The notes under the pieces are model-generated. The model searched no databases and had not been told where the DNA came from. It was given only the letters and a program-made list of their open reading frames with translations. The position numbers and the translations under genes are program-made. Positions 25,604 through 34,614 of a stretch of 64,000 nucleotides of DNA are shown piece by piece. Positions within the stretch are counted from its first letter, which is position 1. The number at the start of each line of letters is the position of its first letter. Source of the stretch: Tropicibacter sp. Alg240-R139 (GTDB taxonomy: Bacteria > Pseudomonadota > Alphaproteobacteria > Rhodobacterales > Rhodobacteraceae); assembly GCF_900537075.1 (NCBI RefSeq), contig NZ_UNRA01000001.1, forward strand, positions 62,001 through 126,000, in the 5' to 3' direction.

Positions 25604-26725
25604 TCAGATCGCGTCACTGTACCAGCGCGCGAAACTGGCCACATTGGGCTCCAGATGCGGCTGAAACCGCCCAGGCAGCGCGTCGGGGCACGCCATGCCA
25701 CGCTGTTGATTGACCAAGGCCGGCACATCCTCGGCCAATGCCGCATCCAACCTCTCCAGATAAGCTGCCACACGGGTATCAAACCCCGGCAAGGCGCAGG
25801 TTTCGGGGTGGAAACAGGCGGTCTGCACCACCTTGCAGCGGTTCGGGGCCAGCGGATAAGCCTCGTAACACCACAGCGCGTCCTTGTTGGCGGCAAATGT
25901 CATGTTCGGGAACACCCAGGTATAGCGCGCTCCTTTCGTCGCCTGCCCCGTCAGACCCGGCATATCGGGCAGCGCGCTGTCCTGAGCACTTTCCAGCAGC
26001 GCCCCGGTGCCCTCCGTCCGCCCGAACTGCGTGGCAAAGGCCCCCGTCACCTGATCCGCCGGATCAGGTGCGGCATAGATGCTGTCGATGGAATCGGGAT
26101 GCACAAACGGCAGGTGGTAATATTCGTTGAACACCTCAAGGAACATTTTCCAGTTACAGTCGACCTCCAACTCGCGCCGTCGCACGGTGTTCAGCTCGGC
26201 CAATGGCCAGGGCGCATGGATGTCCTGAAAATCCCCCAGATGCAGGTCTAGCGGGTCCGCTGCCTGATCCAGACAAATGAAAACAAACCCCGCCCGCTCT
26301 TCGGCACGATAGGCAATCAACCCGTTGTCGGCCCGGTCAAACCCTTGTGCTGCCTCCATCTGCGGTGCTGACACCAGCCGCCCGTCGAGCGCATAGAACC
26401 AGGAATGAAACGGACAGCGGATGCCTTTGCAACTCCCTTCTCCGTCCACCAGCCGCGCGCCCCGGTGACGGCAGCTGTTGGCATAGGCGCGCAGGGCACC
26501 TTCCTTGTCGCGCAGCAGCAAAACACTCTGACCCGCGAAATCCAGAGTAATGTAGTCACCGGGACCGGCCACCATGTCTGAACGCCCGATGCCAGCCCAC
26601 CCCTGTCGGAAAAACTGCTCTATCTCAGCAGCTTGCGCATCACTTGCAACATAACATTGCGGTGGCAGACTCGACGCCTCATCCGCCGCCTTGCGGCAGT
26701 TCTCAAACGCGCACTCGTCCCGCAT
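25604..26725 (-). CDS. Rieske non-haem iron ring-hydroxylating oxygenase, alpha subunit type
   Basis: A 373-residue protein from ATG 26725; a longer frame to 26776 adds 17 non-conserved residues. The Rieske [2Fe-2S] centre is CRHRGARLV...CPFHSWFYALDG (C-x-H-x17-C-x2-H). The mononuclear iron site is in NEYYHLPFVHPDSID (two His). A distal Asp ligand is expected in the C-terminal SRPBCC domain. Such enzymes hydroxylate aromatics or demethylate N-methyl compounds (glycine betaine, choline, stachydrine types). No reductase or ferredoxin gene is adjacent, so the electron donor is encoded elsewhere. Confidence 0.88.
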   Translation of the reverse strand: MRDECAFENCRKAADEASSLPPQCYVASDAQAAEIEQFFRQGWAGIGRSDMVAGPGDYITLDFAGQSVLLLRDKEGALRAYANSCRHRGARLVDGEGSCKGIRCPFHSWFYALDGRLVSAPQMEAAQGFDRADNGLIAYRAEERAGFVFICLDQAADPLDLHLGDFQDIHAPWPLAELNTVRRRELEVDCNWKMFLEVFNEYYHLPFVHPDSIDSIYAAPDPADQVTGAFATQFGRTEGTGALLESAQDSALPDMPGLTGQATKGARYTWVFPNMTFAANKDALWCYEAYPLAPNRCKVVQTACFHPETCALPGFDTRVAAYLERLDAALAEDVPALVNQQRGMACPDALPGRFQPHLEPNVASFARWYSDAI

Positions 26726-26818
26726 GGCTCGTGTCCTCCCTGACTGGCTGCATCCATACCGCGCCAGAGACCACATCCTGTCTGTTCAGAAAACGTCATA
26801 ACCGACGCGTTCAAACGA

Positions 26819-27661
26819 TTAGCCCAAGGCGACCCCGTTCCGCCCCGCCAGATCGCAAAAGAACTGCCAGGCCACCCGGCCAGACCGCGCGCCACGCGTG
26901 GCCTGCCATTCGATCGCCTCGGCCCGCAGGGTGGCCGCATCGATGCTGATGCCATGAGCCGCACAATAGCCGTCGATCATCGCCAGATACTCGTCCTGAT
27001 CACAGGGGTGAAAGCCCAGCCACAACCCAAACCGGTCCGACAGCGAGACCTTCTCCTCGACCGCCTCGGACGGGTTGATCGCGCTCTGGCGTTCGTTTTC
27101 GATCATGTCGCGCGGCATCAGGTGGCGGCGGTTGGACGTGGCATAAAACAGCACATTTTCGGGCCGCCCTTCGATCCCACCATCCAGCACCGCCTTAAGG
27201 CTTTTGTAGTGCTGGTCGTCATGGCTGAACGACAGGTCATCACAGAACAAGATAAACCGGTGCTCGGATCCGCGCAGATGGTTCAGCAATCGCCCCACCG
27301 AAGGCAGATCCTCGCGTTGCAGTTCCACCAGTTTCAGACCCGGAAGATCCGCGTGAATCGCGCCATGTACAGCCTTGACTAGGCTTGATTTTCCCATCCC
27401 GCGCGCGCCCCAGAGCAATGCGTTATTCGCGCCAAATCCAGCGGCAAACCGGCGGGTGTTATCCAGCAGCGTATCACGCGACCGGTTGATCCCCACCAGC
27501 AGCTCCAGCGCCACCCGGTTGACCTCGGGCACCGGGATCAGACGGTCCGGCTCCACATGCCAGACAAAGGCGCTGGCCGCGTCAAGATCCGGGGCAGCCA
27601 AGGGGGCCGGTGCCATGCGTTCCAACGCTTCGGCAATGCGGGTCAAGGTCATCTCGGTCAT
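26819..27661 (-). CDS. DUF815 family AAA-type ATPase
   Basis: A 280-residue protein from ATG 27661, which has GGAGG in the right place; 27724 would add 21 residues. ALLWGARGMGKSSLVKAVHG is Walker A and RFILFCDDLSF is Walker B; SLKAVLDGGIEGRPENVLFY and ATSNRRHLMPR complete the DUF815 core. Members are predicted AAA+ ATPases of unknown role and widespread in proteobacteria. It lies in a minus-strand group with pepT upstream (78-base gap) and the Rieske oxygenase downstream. Confidence 0.92.
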   Translation of the reverse strand: MTEMTLTRIAEALERMAPAPLAAPDLDAASAFVWHVEPDRLIPVPEVNRVALELLVGINRSRDTLLDNTRRFAAGFGANNALLWGARGMGKSSLVKAVHGAIHADLPGLKLVELQREDLPSVGRLLNHLRGSEHRFILFCDDLSFSHDDQHYKSLKAVLDGGIEGRPENVLFYATSNRRHLMPRDMIENERQSAINPSEAVEEKVSLSDRFGLWLGFHPCDQDEYLAMIDGYCAAHGISIDAATLRAEAIEWQATRGARSGRVAWQFFCDLAGRNGVALG

Positions 27662-27739
27662 GGGATCCTCCGGGGGTCTTCTTGTAGAAGGGTCAAAGCA
27701 GGTTTGGACAGGCCGCACAAGCACCCTGCCCGCTCACAC

Positions 27740-28990
27740 TCACCCCTTGGCGGCGCGCTGCACCAGGCTCAGGCAGACGTTGGTGGCTGCCGCCATATCC
27801 TGAACCGAAATCCATTCCTTTGGCCCGTGGATGCATTGCATGCCAGTAAAGATGTTGGGCGTGGGAATACCCATTTCCGTCAACCGCGAGCCATCGGTGC
27901 CCCCCCGGATCGGCACTGACAGAACCTCGACCCCGTTGTCGGCGCAGGCCGCGCGGGCCAGTTCAACCGGGGTCATGTCATTTTCCAGCCAATAGCGCAT
28001 GTTGCGATACTGCGGCGCGATCTTGCAGGTGATCTTTGCCCGCGGCTCGGACGCTTGCACCGCCGCGCAAACCTGCTGCAACAGATCACCCTTGGCCGCC
28101 AGACCATCCAGTTCAAAATCACGCAGAATGAACTTCAGCTCCATTTGCGACGATCCACCGTTCATATCCGTGACATGAATGAATCCCTCGTCCCCATCAG
28201 TCGTTTCCGGCTGCATGGTCGCCTGCGGCAAGGTCTGGATGATCTTGGACGCCAGATGAATCGCGTTGACCATCTTATCCTTGGCATAGCCAGGATGGAT
28301 GGAAACGCCGGTCACTGTCACCACAGCCCCGTCGGCCGAAAAGCTCTCGTAAACCACCTCGCCCACGACACCCCCGTCCAGCGTATAGGCAAAATCAACC
28401 TTCAGATCATCCGCCAACCGGTTGTCAAAGCCGCAACCAATCTCTTCGTCGGGTGTAAAGGCCAGCCGCAGCGTCGGGTGCCGGGCATCGTCTGCCCTCA
28501 GCAGATGGCGCGCCATGGTCATGATGATCGCAACGCCGGCCTTGTCATCCCCACCCAAAAGCGTCGTGCCAGAAGCAGTGATGATGTCATGCCCCACCTT
28601 GGTGTCCAGATACGGGTGATCTTTGGGTGACAAAACCAGATCAGCGTCATCGGGATAGGTGATGTCGCCCCCGTTGTATCCGTCAATCACACGCGGTTTG
28701 ACCCCAGTGGCGTTGAACTGCGGCGCCGTGTCCACATGCGCCAGAAACCCGATCGTCGGCCCTGCAACGGTCCCCGGCACAGTGGCCAACACAACGCCGT
28801 AGTCAGTCAACTCGACATCGGCCGCGCCAATCTCGGTCAACTCCTGCTCCAACAGGCGCAGCATGTCCCACTGACATTCGGTGCTGGGAGTGATGCCGGT
28901 GGTGGCGTCGCTCTGGCTGTCGATGGCAGCATAACGCATCAGGCGTTCTTGCAGTTCCGCGTCAAAGCTCGTGTCCAGATTTGCTGTCAT
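27740..28990 (-). CDS. pepT: Peptidase T (tripeptide aminopeptidase)
   Basis: An M20B metallopeptidase that removes the N-terminal residue from tripeptides in the cytoplasm. The protein is 416 residues from ATG 28990 with GGAG upstream; the frame continues to 29047 without conservation. Zinc ligands are in HVDTAPQFN, GGDDKAG and TPDEEIGCGF, and the C-terminal RGGTDGSRLT and ECIHGPKEW-like (QCIHGPKEW) motifs are typical. It probably recycles peptides and is likely to be cotranscribed with the DUF815 gene. Confidence 0.96.
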   Translation of the reverse strand: MTANLDTSFDAELQERLMRYAAIDSQSDATTGITPSTECQWDMLRLLEQELTEIGAADVELTDYGVVLATVPGTVAGPTIGFLAHVDTAPQFNATGVKPRVIDGYNGGDITYPDDADLVLSPKDHPYLDTKVGHDIITASGTTLLGGDDKAGVAIIMTMARHLLRADDARHPTLRLAFTPDEEIGCGFDNRLADDLKVDFAYTLDGGVVGEVVYESFSADGAVVTVTGVSIHPGYAKDKMVNAIHLASKIIQTLPQATMQPETTDGDEGFIHVTDMNGGSSQMELKFILRDFELDGLAAKGDLLQQVCAAVQASEPRAKITCKIAPQYRNMRYWLENDMTPVELARAACADNGVEVLSVPIRGGTDGSRLTEMGIPTPNIFTGMQCIHGPKEWISVQDMAAATNVCLSLVQRAAKG

Positions 28991-29235
28991 GGGATCTCCA
29001 AAAACGGGCCTGCTCCGGGCCGACCTTTTCATACAAGTTTCGCCCATTCTTCGCGCATATGGAGCCGATCATCAACACATCAACCATCAGTTTGAGACAG
29101 AAGCGGTTACCAATCCATGCGTGTTGTTCCGTCTCACAGTCATCCTCGTCAAAGACTCCCGGTCGCGCATTCGTTGGGGGGGATGTCTTGGCCAAAAACG
29201 GTGGCTGCGGTCCGCAGTTCGAAATTACACGTCTC

Positions 29236-30012
29236 TCAAATCTTGTGATCCAACCAATCCAGCGCCTTTTGCGCAGTTTCCGGCCAGGACTCGTCGAACT
29301 GCATGTAATGACAGGCTTTTTCCACAACAAGGAAATCTGCGATTTCATAGCGCGCGGCCATACTTTTAGCCGTACTCGTTGCCACCGCCTTGTCTTCAGT
29401 CCCTGAAACAAAAAGCAATGGGCAGGTCACATGCGCAGGGTCAACAAGGGTGGTCTGGAGTTCATCGAACATCCAAAAAACAAACTCGAACAGAACGCGA
29501 CCAGATTCGGTGCCCAGACGCGCATGGATGTCGCGCTGCAGATCCTTGGGCAATGTGTTCAGACCATATTTCACCAAAAGATCCAGGTCCTGCCCGAGCG
29601 CCTGTTCCCAGAAAGCACCTGCTGAAATGAACAGTTTCCCCAGATTGCGCTCTCCGTCCGTCGTCGCCAGCACACCGTTCAACACACTACTGTTAAGAAG
29701 GACGCCGGCCCTAACAGCACCCTGCGCCGCCAAAAGCTGTGCAATGACCCCGCCAAGGGAATGACCGACCACAATCGGAGCTTCACCAATTCCCTCGATC
29801 GCGCGCCGGGCGTCTTCTACGTAGTCTGCGATACTCAGCCCAACCAGCTTGCTGTCACGCTCTGGACCGGGCGGAAGTTCATGATAGCGGTAGGTCAGGC
29901 TGTGGCAGGTATATCCCGATGCCTCAAATGACGCCTGTACGTTCGCCATTGTCCACGCCGCCGCGTTGGTCCCCGTTAGTAGCAAAACTGGCGGTGTATC
30001 TGGTTCCGACAT
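29236..30012 (-). CDS. Alpha/beta hydrolase
   Basis: A 258-residue protein with the full fold: VLLLTGTNAAAW near the N-terminus, the nucleophile elbow VVGHSLGGVIAQLLAAQG, the acid in SGTEDKAV and the histidine in CHYMQFDESWPE. There is no signal peptide. It resembles lipase/esterase-type hydrolases without a specific subfamily signature. It stands between pepT (245-base gap) and tatC (266-base gap), apparently as its own unit. Confidence 0.88.
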   Translation of the reverse strand: MSEPDTPPVLLLTGTNAAAWTMANVQASFEASGYTCHSLTYRYHELPPGPERDSKLVGLSIADYVEDARRAIEGIGEAPIVVGHSLGGVIAQLLAAQGAVRAGVLLNSSVLNGVLATTDGERNLGKLFISAGAFWEQALGQDLDLLVKYGLNTLPKDLQRDIHARLGTESGRVLFEFVFWMFDELQTTLVDPAHVTCPLLFVSGTEDKAVATSTAKSMAARYEIADFLVVEKACHYMQFDESWPETAQKALDWLDHKI

Positions 30013-30146
30013 TCATATTTCCCCCAAATGGATTCAAAACCAACGCACTGCCGTCACATCATGCGACCAGATTTCACGAAATTTCAGTTAGCGACAAGGT
30101 GCACGAAATCCGATTTACCTGAAGAACAGACACCTAACACGAAATC

Positions 30147-30182
30147 ACCCTCGCCGAGATCGGCGAGGGTGTCCATTTTTTT
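30147..30182 (+). terminator. Orphan plus-strand intrinsic terminator
   Basis: ACCCTCGCCG (30147-30156), loop AGAT, CGGCGAGGGT (30161-30170) is a perfect 10-bp stem followed by GTCCA and seven Ts (30176-30182). Both flanking genes run on the minus strand, so no annotated plus-strand transcript needs it. It may end a small RNA transcribed from 30013-30170, or act weakly on the tat transcript from the other side. Confidence 0.5.
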
Positions 30183-30278
30183 GCCCATCAATTACACCAC
30201 GCGGCGGCGTTGACGGTCAGATAAGCCTAGCAAAAGACCTTGGCCAATGTGGGACCTGCGGCCCTGGCAGAGGCCCTC

Positions 30279-31163
30279 CTACTTCAGGTCATCGTCATGC
30301 TCGGCCAGATCCTCATCCATTTCGGCTTCCATCTCGTCGTCATAATAGCCATCAGCGCGCAGCTGTTCCTCGCGCTTTTTCTCGACGCGGCCAACCAGGA
30401 AGATCGACACCTCGTAAAGGCCATAGACCACAACAAACAGGATGACCTGAGTGATCACATCCGGCGGCGTCACCAGTGCGGCCAGCACCAGAATGGCGAC
30501 AACCGCGTATTTGCGCACGTTGCCCAGACCCTCGGCACTGACCAGACCCGCCTTGCCCATCAGCGTCAGCAATACAGGCAGCTGGAAACACATGCCAAAG
30601 GCCACGATGAACTTGATGGTCAGGTTCAGGTATTCCTGGGCCGAGCCCTGGAACACCACGCTCAGCGGTGCGGCGGTCGCTGTGTCGGTCACGGCCTCGC
30701 CCTCGGCGCCAAACTGCTGGAACCCCAGGAAAAAATCATAGGCCAACGGGGTGACCACGTAAAAGGCAAACGACGCGCCCAGAATGAACATGAACGGCGA
30801 TGCGATCATGAACGGCAGAAACGCGCCCTTTTCGCTTTTGTAGAGACCGGGTGCCACAAAGCGCCACATCTGCATGCCGATGTAGGGGAACGCCAGCATG
30901 AAGCCGCCCAGAAGCGAAACCTTAATGGCGACAAAGAAACCCTCTTGCGGCGAGATGAAGATCAACCCGCAGTCCTGGCCACGTTCATTCAGCACCGCGC
31001 ACAAGGGTTCGGTCAGAAAGTTGAAGATCGGCGTCGCGACCGTGAAACAGGCGATCATGCCCACCAAGAACGCGACCACGCAGTGGATAAGCCGCGTGCG
31101 CAGCTCGGCCAGGTGTTCGATCAGCGGGGCAGAGCTGTCTTCGATCTCGTCGGTATGGCTCAT
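30279..31163 (-). CDS. tatC: Sec-independent protein translocase TatC
   Basis: The receptor core of the twin-arginine pathway, which exports folded proteins across the inner membrane. At 294 residues it has six membrane segments and a longer C-terminal acidic tail ([20 protein letters not shown]) than E. coli TatC. The N-terminal signature [13 protein letters not shown] and the [11 protein letters not shown] motif contain the residues that bind the twin-arginine signal. The start overlaps the tatB stop by four bases. The order is tatA-tatB-tatC. Confidence 0.97.
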   Translation of the reverse strand: MSHTDEIEDSSAPLIEHLAELRTRLIHCVVAFLVGMIACFTVATPIFNFLTEPLCAVLNERGQDCGLIFISPQEGFFVAIKVSLLGGFMLAFPYIGMQMWRFVAPGLYKSEKGAFLPFMIASPFMFILGASFAFYVVTPLAYDFFLGFQQFGAEGEAVTDTATAAPLSVVFQGSAQEYLNLTIKFIVAFGMCFQLPVLLTLMGKAGLVSAEGLGNVRKYAVVAILVLAALVTPPDVITQVILFVVVYGLYEVSIFLVGRVEKKREEQLRADGYYDDEMEAEMDEDLAEHDDDLK

Positions 31164-31639
31164 GTTTTGGTCTCGGTCTCTGTGGTTGGCGTCGCTGTGT
31201 TCAACGCCGCCTCAGCTTCTTCGGCTTTGGCCATTGCCTGTTCGGCCTCACGCGCCTTGCGCTCAGCAGCTGCACGCGCGGTCGAGGCTTGGATTTTCTT
31301 TGCCGCCTCCGCCCGTTCAGCCGCCAGCTTGCCGGTCTCGCTTTCGGGGTCGAACTTGGTGGGGTCAATGGCGCTGGTCATCTCGCGCGCGGCATCCTTG
31401 ACGCCGTCCATCGCCGCCCCCATCGGGTTGCTCGCGGTTTTCAGCCCCTTGGTGATGTCATTGACACCCGCCTGATCCGCCGCTTCGTTCATGGCGCTGG
31501 AAAACTCGCGCGCCATGCCGCGGGCCTTGCCGACCCAGCGACCGACATTGCGAAAGAGCACCGGCAAATCCTTGGGGCCAACAACGATCAGCGCAACGAC
31601 GCCGATCACCAGCAGCTCGGTCCAGCCCAGATCGAACAT
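31160..31639 (-). CDS. tatB: Sec-independent protein translocase TatB
   Basis: A 159-residue subunit that passes substrates from TatC to TatA. The single N-terminal membrane helix and amphipathic helix are in [20 protein letters not shown] then [20 protein letters not shown]. The glutamate in the membrane helix (TELL) is the hallmark of TatB. The C-terminal 60 residues are Ala/Glu/Lys-rich and probably an extended helix. It lies six bases after tatA and overlaps tatC by four. Confidence 0.96.
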   Translation of the reverse strand: MFDLGWTELLVIGVVALIVVGPKDLPVLFRNVGRWVGKARGMAREFSSAMNEAADQAGVNDITKGLKTASNPMGAAMDGVKDAAREMTSAIDPTKFDPESETGKLAAERAEAAKKIQASTARAAAERKAREAEQAMAKAEEAEAALNTATPTTETETKT

Positions 31640-31645
31640 CCCAGC

Positions 31646-31873
31646 TTAGACCTTGTCTTTTTCGGTCACGGCTTCGGCTTCGGGCGTCACGTCCTTGGCC
31701 TCGTCAGCGGCTTCCTGCTCCAACTCGGCGGTGCCTTCGTTGATGCCCTTTTTGAACGAGGTGATGCCTTTGCCCACTTCGCCCATCAGCGAGCTGATTT
31801 TGCCGCGCCCGAACAGGACCAGAACCACAACCGCAATCAGCAGGATGCCGGGAAGGCCGATATTGTTCAACAT
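31646..31873 (-). CDS. tatA: Sec-independent protein translocase TatA
   Basis: The pore-forming subunit, 75 residues from ATG 31873 ([20 protein letters not shown]); the upstream in-frame ATG at 31888 would put charged residues before the helix. [20 protein letters not shown] is the conserved hinge and amphipathic helix. The tail is acidic. It is the first gene of the tatABC operon, transcribed from the 228-base region shared with the divergent gene at 32102. Confidence 0.95.
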   Translation of the reverse strand: MLNNIGLPGILLIAVVVLVLFGRGKISSLMGEVGKGITSFKKGINEGTAELEQEAADEAKDVTPEAEAVTEKDKV

Positions 31874-32026
31874 GTGTTGTCTCCTCAACTTGGGTGCCGC
31901 GCGGTGGCACGGCAGAATATCTCGGGCTCAGGTCTAGCGCAGCGCCTTGATCCGGGGAAAGGCGCATGGGTCCAGATTTCGCGCCCCCCTCCCGCAAAAG
32001 TGAAGATTTCCACCCCCACTGAAACC

Positions 32027-32050
32027 CAACTGACAGGTTTATGTCAGTTG
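32027..32050 (+). promoter_or_regulatory. Inverted-repeat operator upstream of the monooxygenase/WYL-regulator pair
   Basis: CAACTGACA (32027-32035) and TGTCAGTTG (32042-32050) form a perfect 9-bp inverted repeat with a 6-base centre, 51 bases before ATG 32102. It is the right size and place for a dimeric regulator, most simply the WYL-domain protein encoded two genes on. It also lies in the tatABC upstream region. Confidence 0.55.
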
Positions 32051-32101
32051 CCCTACGTTAGGTCCACCCCATCGAAGGTCAATCAAACAGGAGTATCCAA
32101 A

Positions 32102-32410
32102 ATGACCCAAGTCGCCGAGATCGTCACCTTTTTGCTCGCCCCTAATGTAAGCGTCAAAGACTTCGTAGCCCTCAGCCAAGCCTCCGAGGCGTTTGTGCGC
32201 GCCACGCCCGGATTTGTGCACCGCCAGCTCAGCCAGGGCGCGGACGGGCGTTGGACGGACTATGTGATCTGGCAGGACATGGAGACGGCGCAAAAGGTCG
32301 CTGCTGTCTTTCCAAAGCAGGACTTTGCGCCTGCGCTGATGGCGGCCATCGCGCCCGGAAGCGAACAGATGCGCCATGAAAAAGTACACTGGCAGATGAA
32401 GGCCGGTTGA
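32102..32410 (+). CDS. Small antibiotic-biosynthesis-monooxygenase-like (ABM fold) protein
   Basis: A 102-residue protein from ATG 32102 behind AGGAG. The pattern AEIVTFLLAPNVSVKDFVAL, ATPGFVHRQLSQGADGRW and DYVIWQDMETAQKVAAVF is the dimeric alpha/beta barrel of ABM/DUF-type proteins (phi-x-W in strand four). Such proteins are cofactor-free oxygenases or ligand binders. It is followed 33 bases later by a WYL regulator and both sit behind the inverted repeat at 32027, so they look like a small self-regulated unit. Confidence 0.7.
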   Translation: MTQVAEIVTFLLAPNVSVKDFVALSQASEAFVRATPGFVHRQLSQGADGRWTDYVIWQDMETAQKVAAVFPKQDFAPALMAAIAPGSEQMRHEKVHWQMKAG

Positions 32411-32443
32411 CGATGACCGGTGCGGCGCGGCAAGGGTAGTGCC

Positions 32444-33109
32444 ATGCGCCGCACCGACCGCCTTTTTGACATCATCCAGATCCTGCGCGACGGCAAATTG
32501 CACCGCGCGCGCGACATCGCCGACCGGCTCGAAGTGTCGGTGCGCACGATCTATCGCGACATGGACACGCTGGTGGCCAGCGGTGTCCCGGTCGAGGGCG
32601 AACGCGGCGTGGGCTATATGGTGCGCGAGGCGATCACCCTGCCCCCTCTGACGCTGACCACCGAAGAGCTGGAGGCGCTGAACCTTGGCATGGCCATCGT
32701 CGCCGAGGCCGCTGATCCGGGGCTGAAAGCCGCCGCGCAATCGCTGGTGGACAAGATCGACGCTGTATTGCCGACGCAAACGGTTGCCGAAGCGGATGCC
32801 TGGAAGTTCGCGGTCTACCCCTTTGCGGATGCGGCGCGCGGCTTTACCCACATGGCGCCGCTGAGATCCGCGATCAAATCCCGCCAGAAACTGGCACTGA
32901 AATACCGCCGCATCGACGGCACGTTAACCGAGCGCACCATAAGACCGCTGCACATGGAATACTGGGGCCGCGTCTGGACGCTGACGGCTTGGTGCGAAAC
33001 GCGCTGCGATTTCCGCGTCTTCCGCGTCGACCTGATCGAAGAGGTTACCCCCCTGCCCGAACTCTTTGCAGATGAACCCGGCAAACGACTTGAGGACTAC
33101 GTACTCTAG
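32444..33109 (+). CDS. HTH/WYL-domain transcriptional regulator (YafY/DeoR type)
   Basis: A 221-residue protein from ATG 32444. Residues 1-60 are a winged helix-turn-helix (RTDRLFDIIQILRDGKLHRA, SVRTIYRDMDTLVASGVPVE), the exact layout of YafY-like regulators. Residues about 120-210 are the ligand-sensing WYL domain (LKYRRIDG, RPLHMEYWGRVWTLTAWCE). WYL domains sense small molecules or nucleic acid. It is coupled to the ABM-like gene and probably controls it through the palindrome at 32027-32050. Confidence 0.9.
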   Translation: MRRTDRLFDIIQILRDGKLHRARDIADRLEVSVRTIYRDMDTLVASGVPVEGERGVGYMVREAITLPPLTLTTEELEALNLGMAIVAEAADPGLKAAAQSLVDKIDAVLPTQTVAEADAWKFAVYPFADAARGFTHMAPLRSAIKSRQKLALKYRRIDGTLTERTIRPLHMEYWGRVWTLTAWCETRCDFRVFRVDLIEEVTPLPELFADEPGKRLEDYVL

Positions 33110-33129
33110 GAAAGGTTCTGTCCTATAAC

Positions 33130-33360
33130 AGGGGCACTCCCGCCCGTCGTCGATGCCCCTTGCGGGACACCTCCTCCCGTTGGGCCGTGCCGCCGCGCTG
33201 CGCGCGGCGGCGGGCGTCTAGCCGCAACCGTTGGTGACTCAAACGATAGCTTTCGCCCAGACGGAACCGCGCCGAGCCGAAGGCGAGGCGCCCGGCCCAA
33301 GACCGTTAGCTGTGCTGACGAAGTCAGGACAGTTCGAGCGCGGGAGCCCCCGTGCCCAAA
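33130..33360 (-). repeat. Dispersed intergenic repeat, copy A
   Basis: Non-coding, strongly GC-rich sequence filling the gap between the WYL gene and nlpD. Its first 57 bases (33131-33187) match the reverse complement of 42763-42820 at roughly three quarters of positions, including CTCCCGCCCGTCGT and CTCCCGTTGGGCCG. It contains a perfect 8-bp palindrome CCGCCGCG-CTGCG-CGCGGCGG (33190-33210) and ends in GCGGGAGCCCCCGTGCCC. Copy B is in the opposite orientation. Confidence 0.65.
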
Positions 33361-33365
33361 GCGCG

Positions 33366-34544
33366 TTACTGCAGATACGGTGTCGGATCGACGCTGTCGA
33401 ACCCCTTGCGCACTTCGAAATGCACATAGGCATTGTCGCCCGACCGCAGCTGCGCCAGCTTTTGCCCGCGCTTGACCCGATCGCCTTTGTTCACCTCGAT
33501 GCTCTCGACGTTGGCATAGACGGTCAACAGGTTGTCTTTGTGGCGCACCACGATGATCGGCACTTGATCAGCGTCCGCCGTGATCGCCGCTACTGTCCCT
33601 TTGTCGGCCGCGACAACAGCCGATCCGGCCGCGGCAGCAATATCAATCCCGTCGTTCTTGCCCTTTTTGTAGGGTCGGATGATCTTGCCGCTGACCGGCA
33701 TCGTCATCGCTGCACCACTGGCCTGCGTCGGCTTGGCCACCTCAACAGTCTCTGGTTCTGGTGCCTTGGCCGTCACCTTTTCATCTGGCAAGGGCGCTGT
33801 CGCACTTGGTGGTGTCGGCGTCGGGCTGCCGGATCCCGGCTTGGTCACTGCCGCCGCACTGGCCGCAGCCGCCGCTGCACCACTGGGCGCGGATTGATCC
33901 TTGACCGGGATAATCAGATATTGACCTTCGCGCACGGCAAAGTCGGACCCCAGCCCATTCCATTCCGCCAGCGCCTTGACCGGCACTTGATAGAGTCGCG
34001 ACACAGTATAAGCCGTCTCGCCGCGGGCCACCTTGTGGCGTACCGGTTCCGGCCCCGTCGGTTTGGCCGCAGGCTTGGACGAACTTGCAGGCGCCAATGT
34101 CGTGGTCTCAACCGGCGTCGTGTCGGGTGCCTGATCAATCGCACTGCCCGCCAGCGCCGCAATATCCACCGATCCCCCCGAGTTGGCTTCCGCTACCCGA
34201 GACGGCAGGGCCAAAACCTCGCCCTTGCGCAGGGGCGTGTCTGCGTTCAAGCCGTTAAACCGCGCCACCTCACCCGCTGGCAGGCCGATGCGGTTGGATA
34301 ATTCCGTCACGCTGTCCCCGGATCGGGCCACCGCCACCTGATAGTTGGGATAAGAAATCACCCCACGCGCATCTGGCTTTGGCCGGGGCGCAGTCTTGAT
34401 CGATTGCGCCGCCTCAGTGGTGTTAAAGGCGCCGATCTGACCGCGCAGGTCGTAATCCAGCGGGCCCTCGCAGCCCGCGACCAAGGCGACCACAGCACCA
34501 GCGTACAGCAGCCGGGTGGGCAATTTCCGGGTGGAACAAATCAT
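33366..34544 (-). CDS. nlpD: LysM/M23-domain lipoprotein, NlpD-like amidase activator
   Basis: A 392-residue outer-membrane lipoprotein from ATG 34544; the lipobox ends in VAGC (LLYAGAVVALVAGC). Two LysM peptidoglycan-binding modules follow (VARSGDSVTELSNRIGLPAG; HKVARGETAYTVSRLYQVPV), then an Ala/Pro/Thr-rich linker, then a LytM domain. In the LytM domain the first zinc ligand His is Asn (NDGID) and HxH is reduced to YVHF, so it should be inactive as a peptidase and, like NlpD/EnvC, activate cell-division amidases. The operon surE-pcm-nlpD is the classical arrangement. Confidence 0.9.
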   Translation of the reverse strand: MICSTRKLPTRLLYAGAVVALVAGCEGPLDYDLRGQIGAFNTTEAAQSIKTAPRPKPDARGVISYPNYQVAVARSGDSVTELSNRIGLPAGEVARFNGLNADTPLRKGEVLALPSRVAEANSGGSVDIAALAGSAIDQAPDTTPVETTTLAPASSSKPAAKPTGPEPVRHKVARGETAYTVSRLYQVPVKALAEWNGLGSDFAVREGQYLIIPVKDQSAPSGAAAAAASAAAVTKPGSGSPTPTPPSATAPLPDEKVTAKAPEPETVEVAKPTQASGAAMTMPVSGKIIRPYKKGKNDGIDIAAAAGSAVVAADKGTVAAITADADQVPIIVVRHKDNLLTVYANVESIEVNKGDRVKRGQKLAQLRSGDNAYVHFEVRKGFDSVDPTPYLQ

Positions 34545-34614
34545 CTCGCTATCCTCAAACACGCGCCCCCCTGTTTGCCGGGGGCTTGGCGATCATCGCA
34601 ACTCAAATAAGCCT

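Noticed and set aside
30084-30188. A 34-codon minus-strand frame overlapping the orphan hairpin
   Set aside because: No ribosome-binding site, no recognisable motif, and the perfect palindrome with T-run explains the sequence better as a transcription signal.
30240-31475. A 411-codon plus-strand frame opposite tatC and tatB
   Set aside because: It is antisense to clearly identified tat genes and has low-complexity Gln/His/Arg composition.
33190-33210. Treating the GC palindromes in the repeats as ordinary terminators
   Set aside because: No T-run follows either palindrome, and both recur in the same setting within a longer shared element.
33231-34301. A 356-codon plus-strand frame opposite nlpD
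   Set aside because: It runs through the repeat and antisense to nlpD and encodes Arg/His-rich sequence with no domain.
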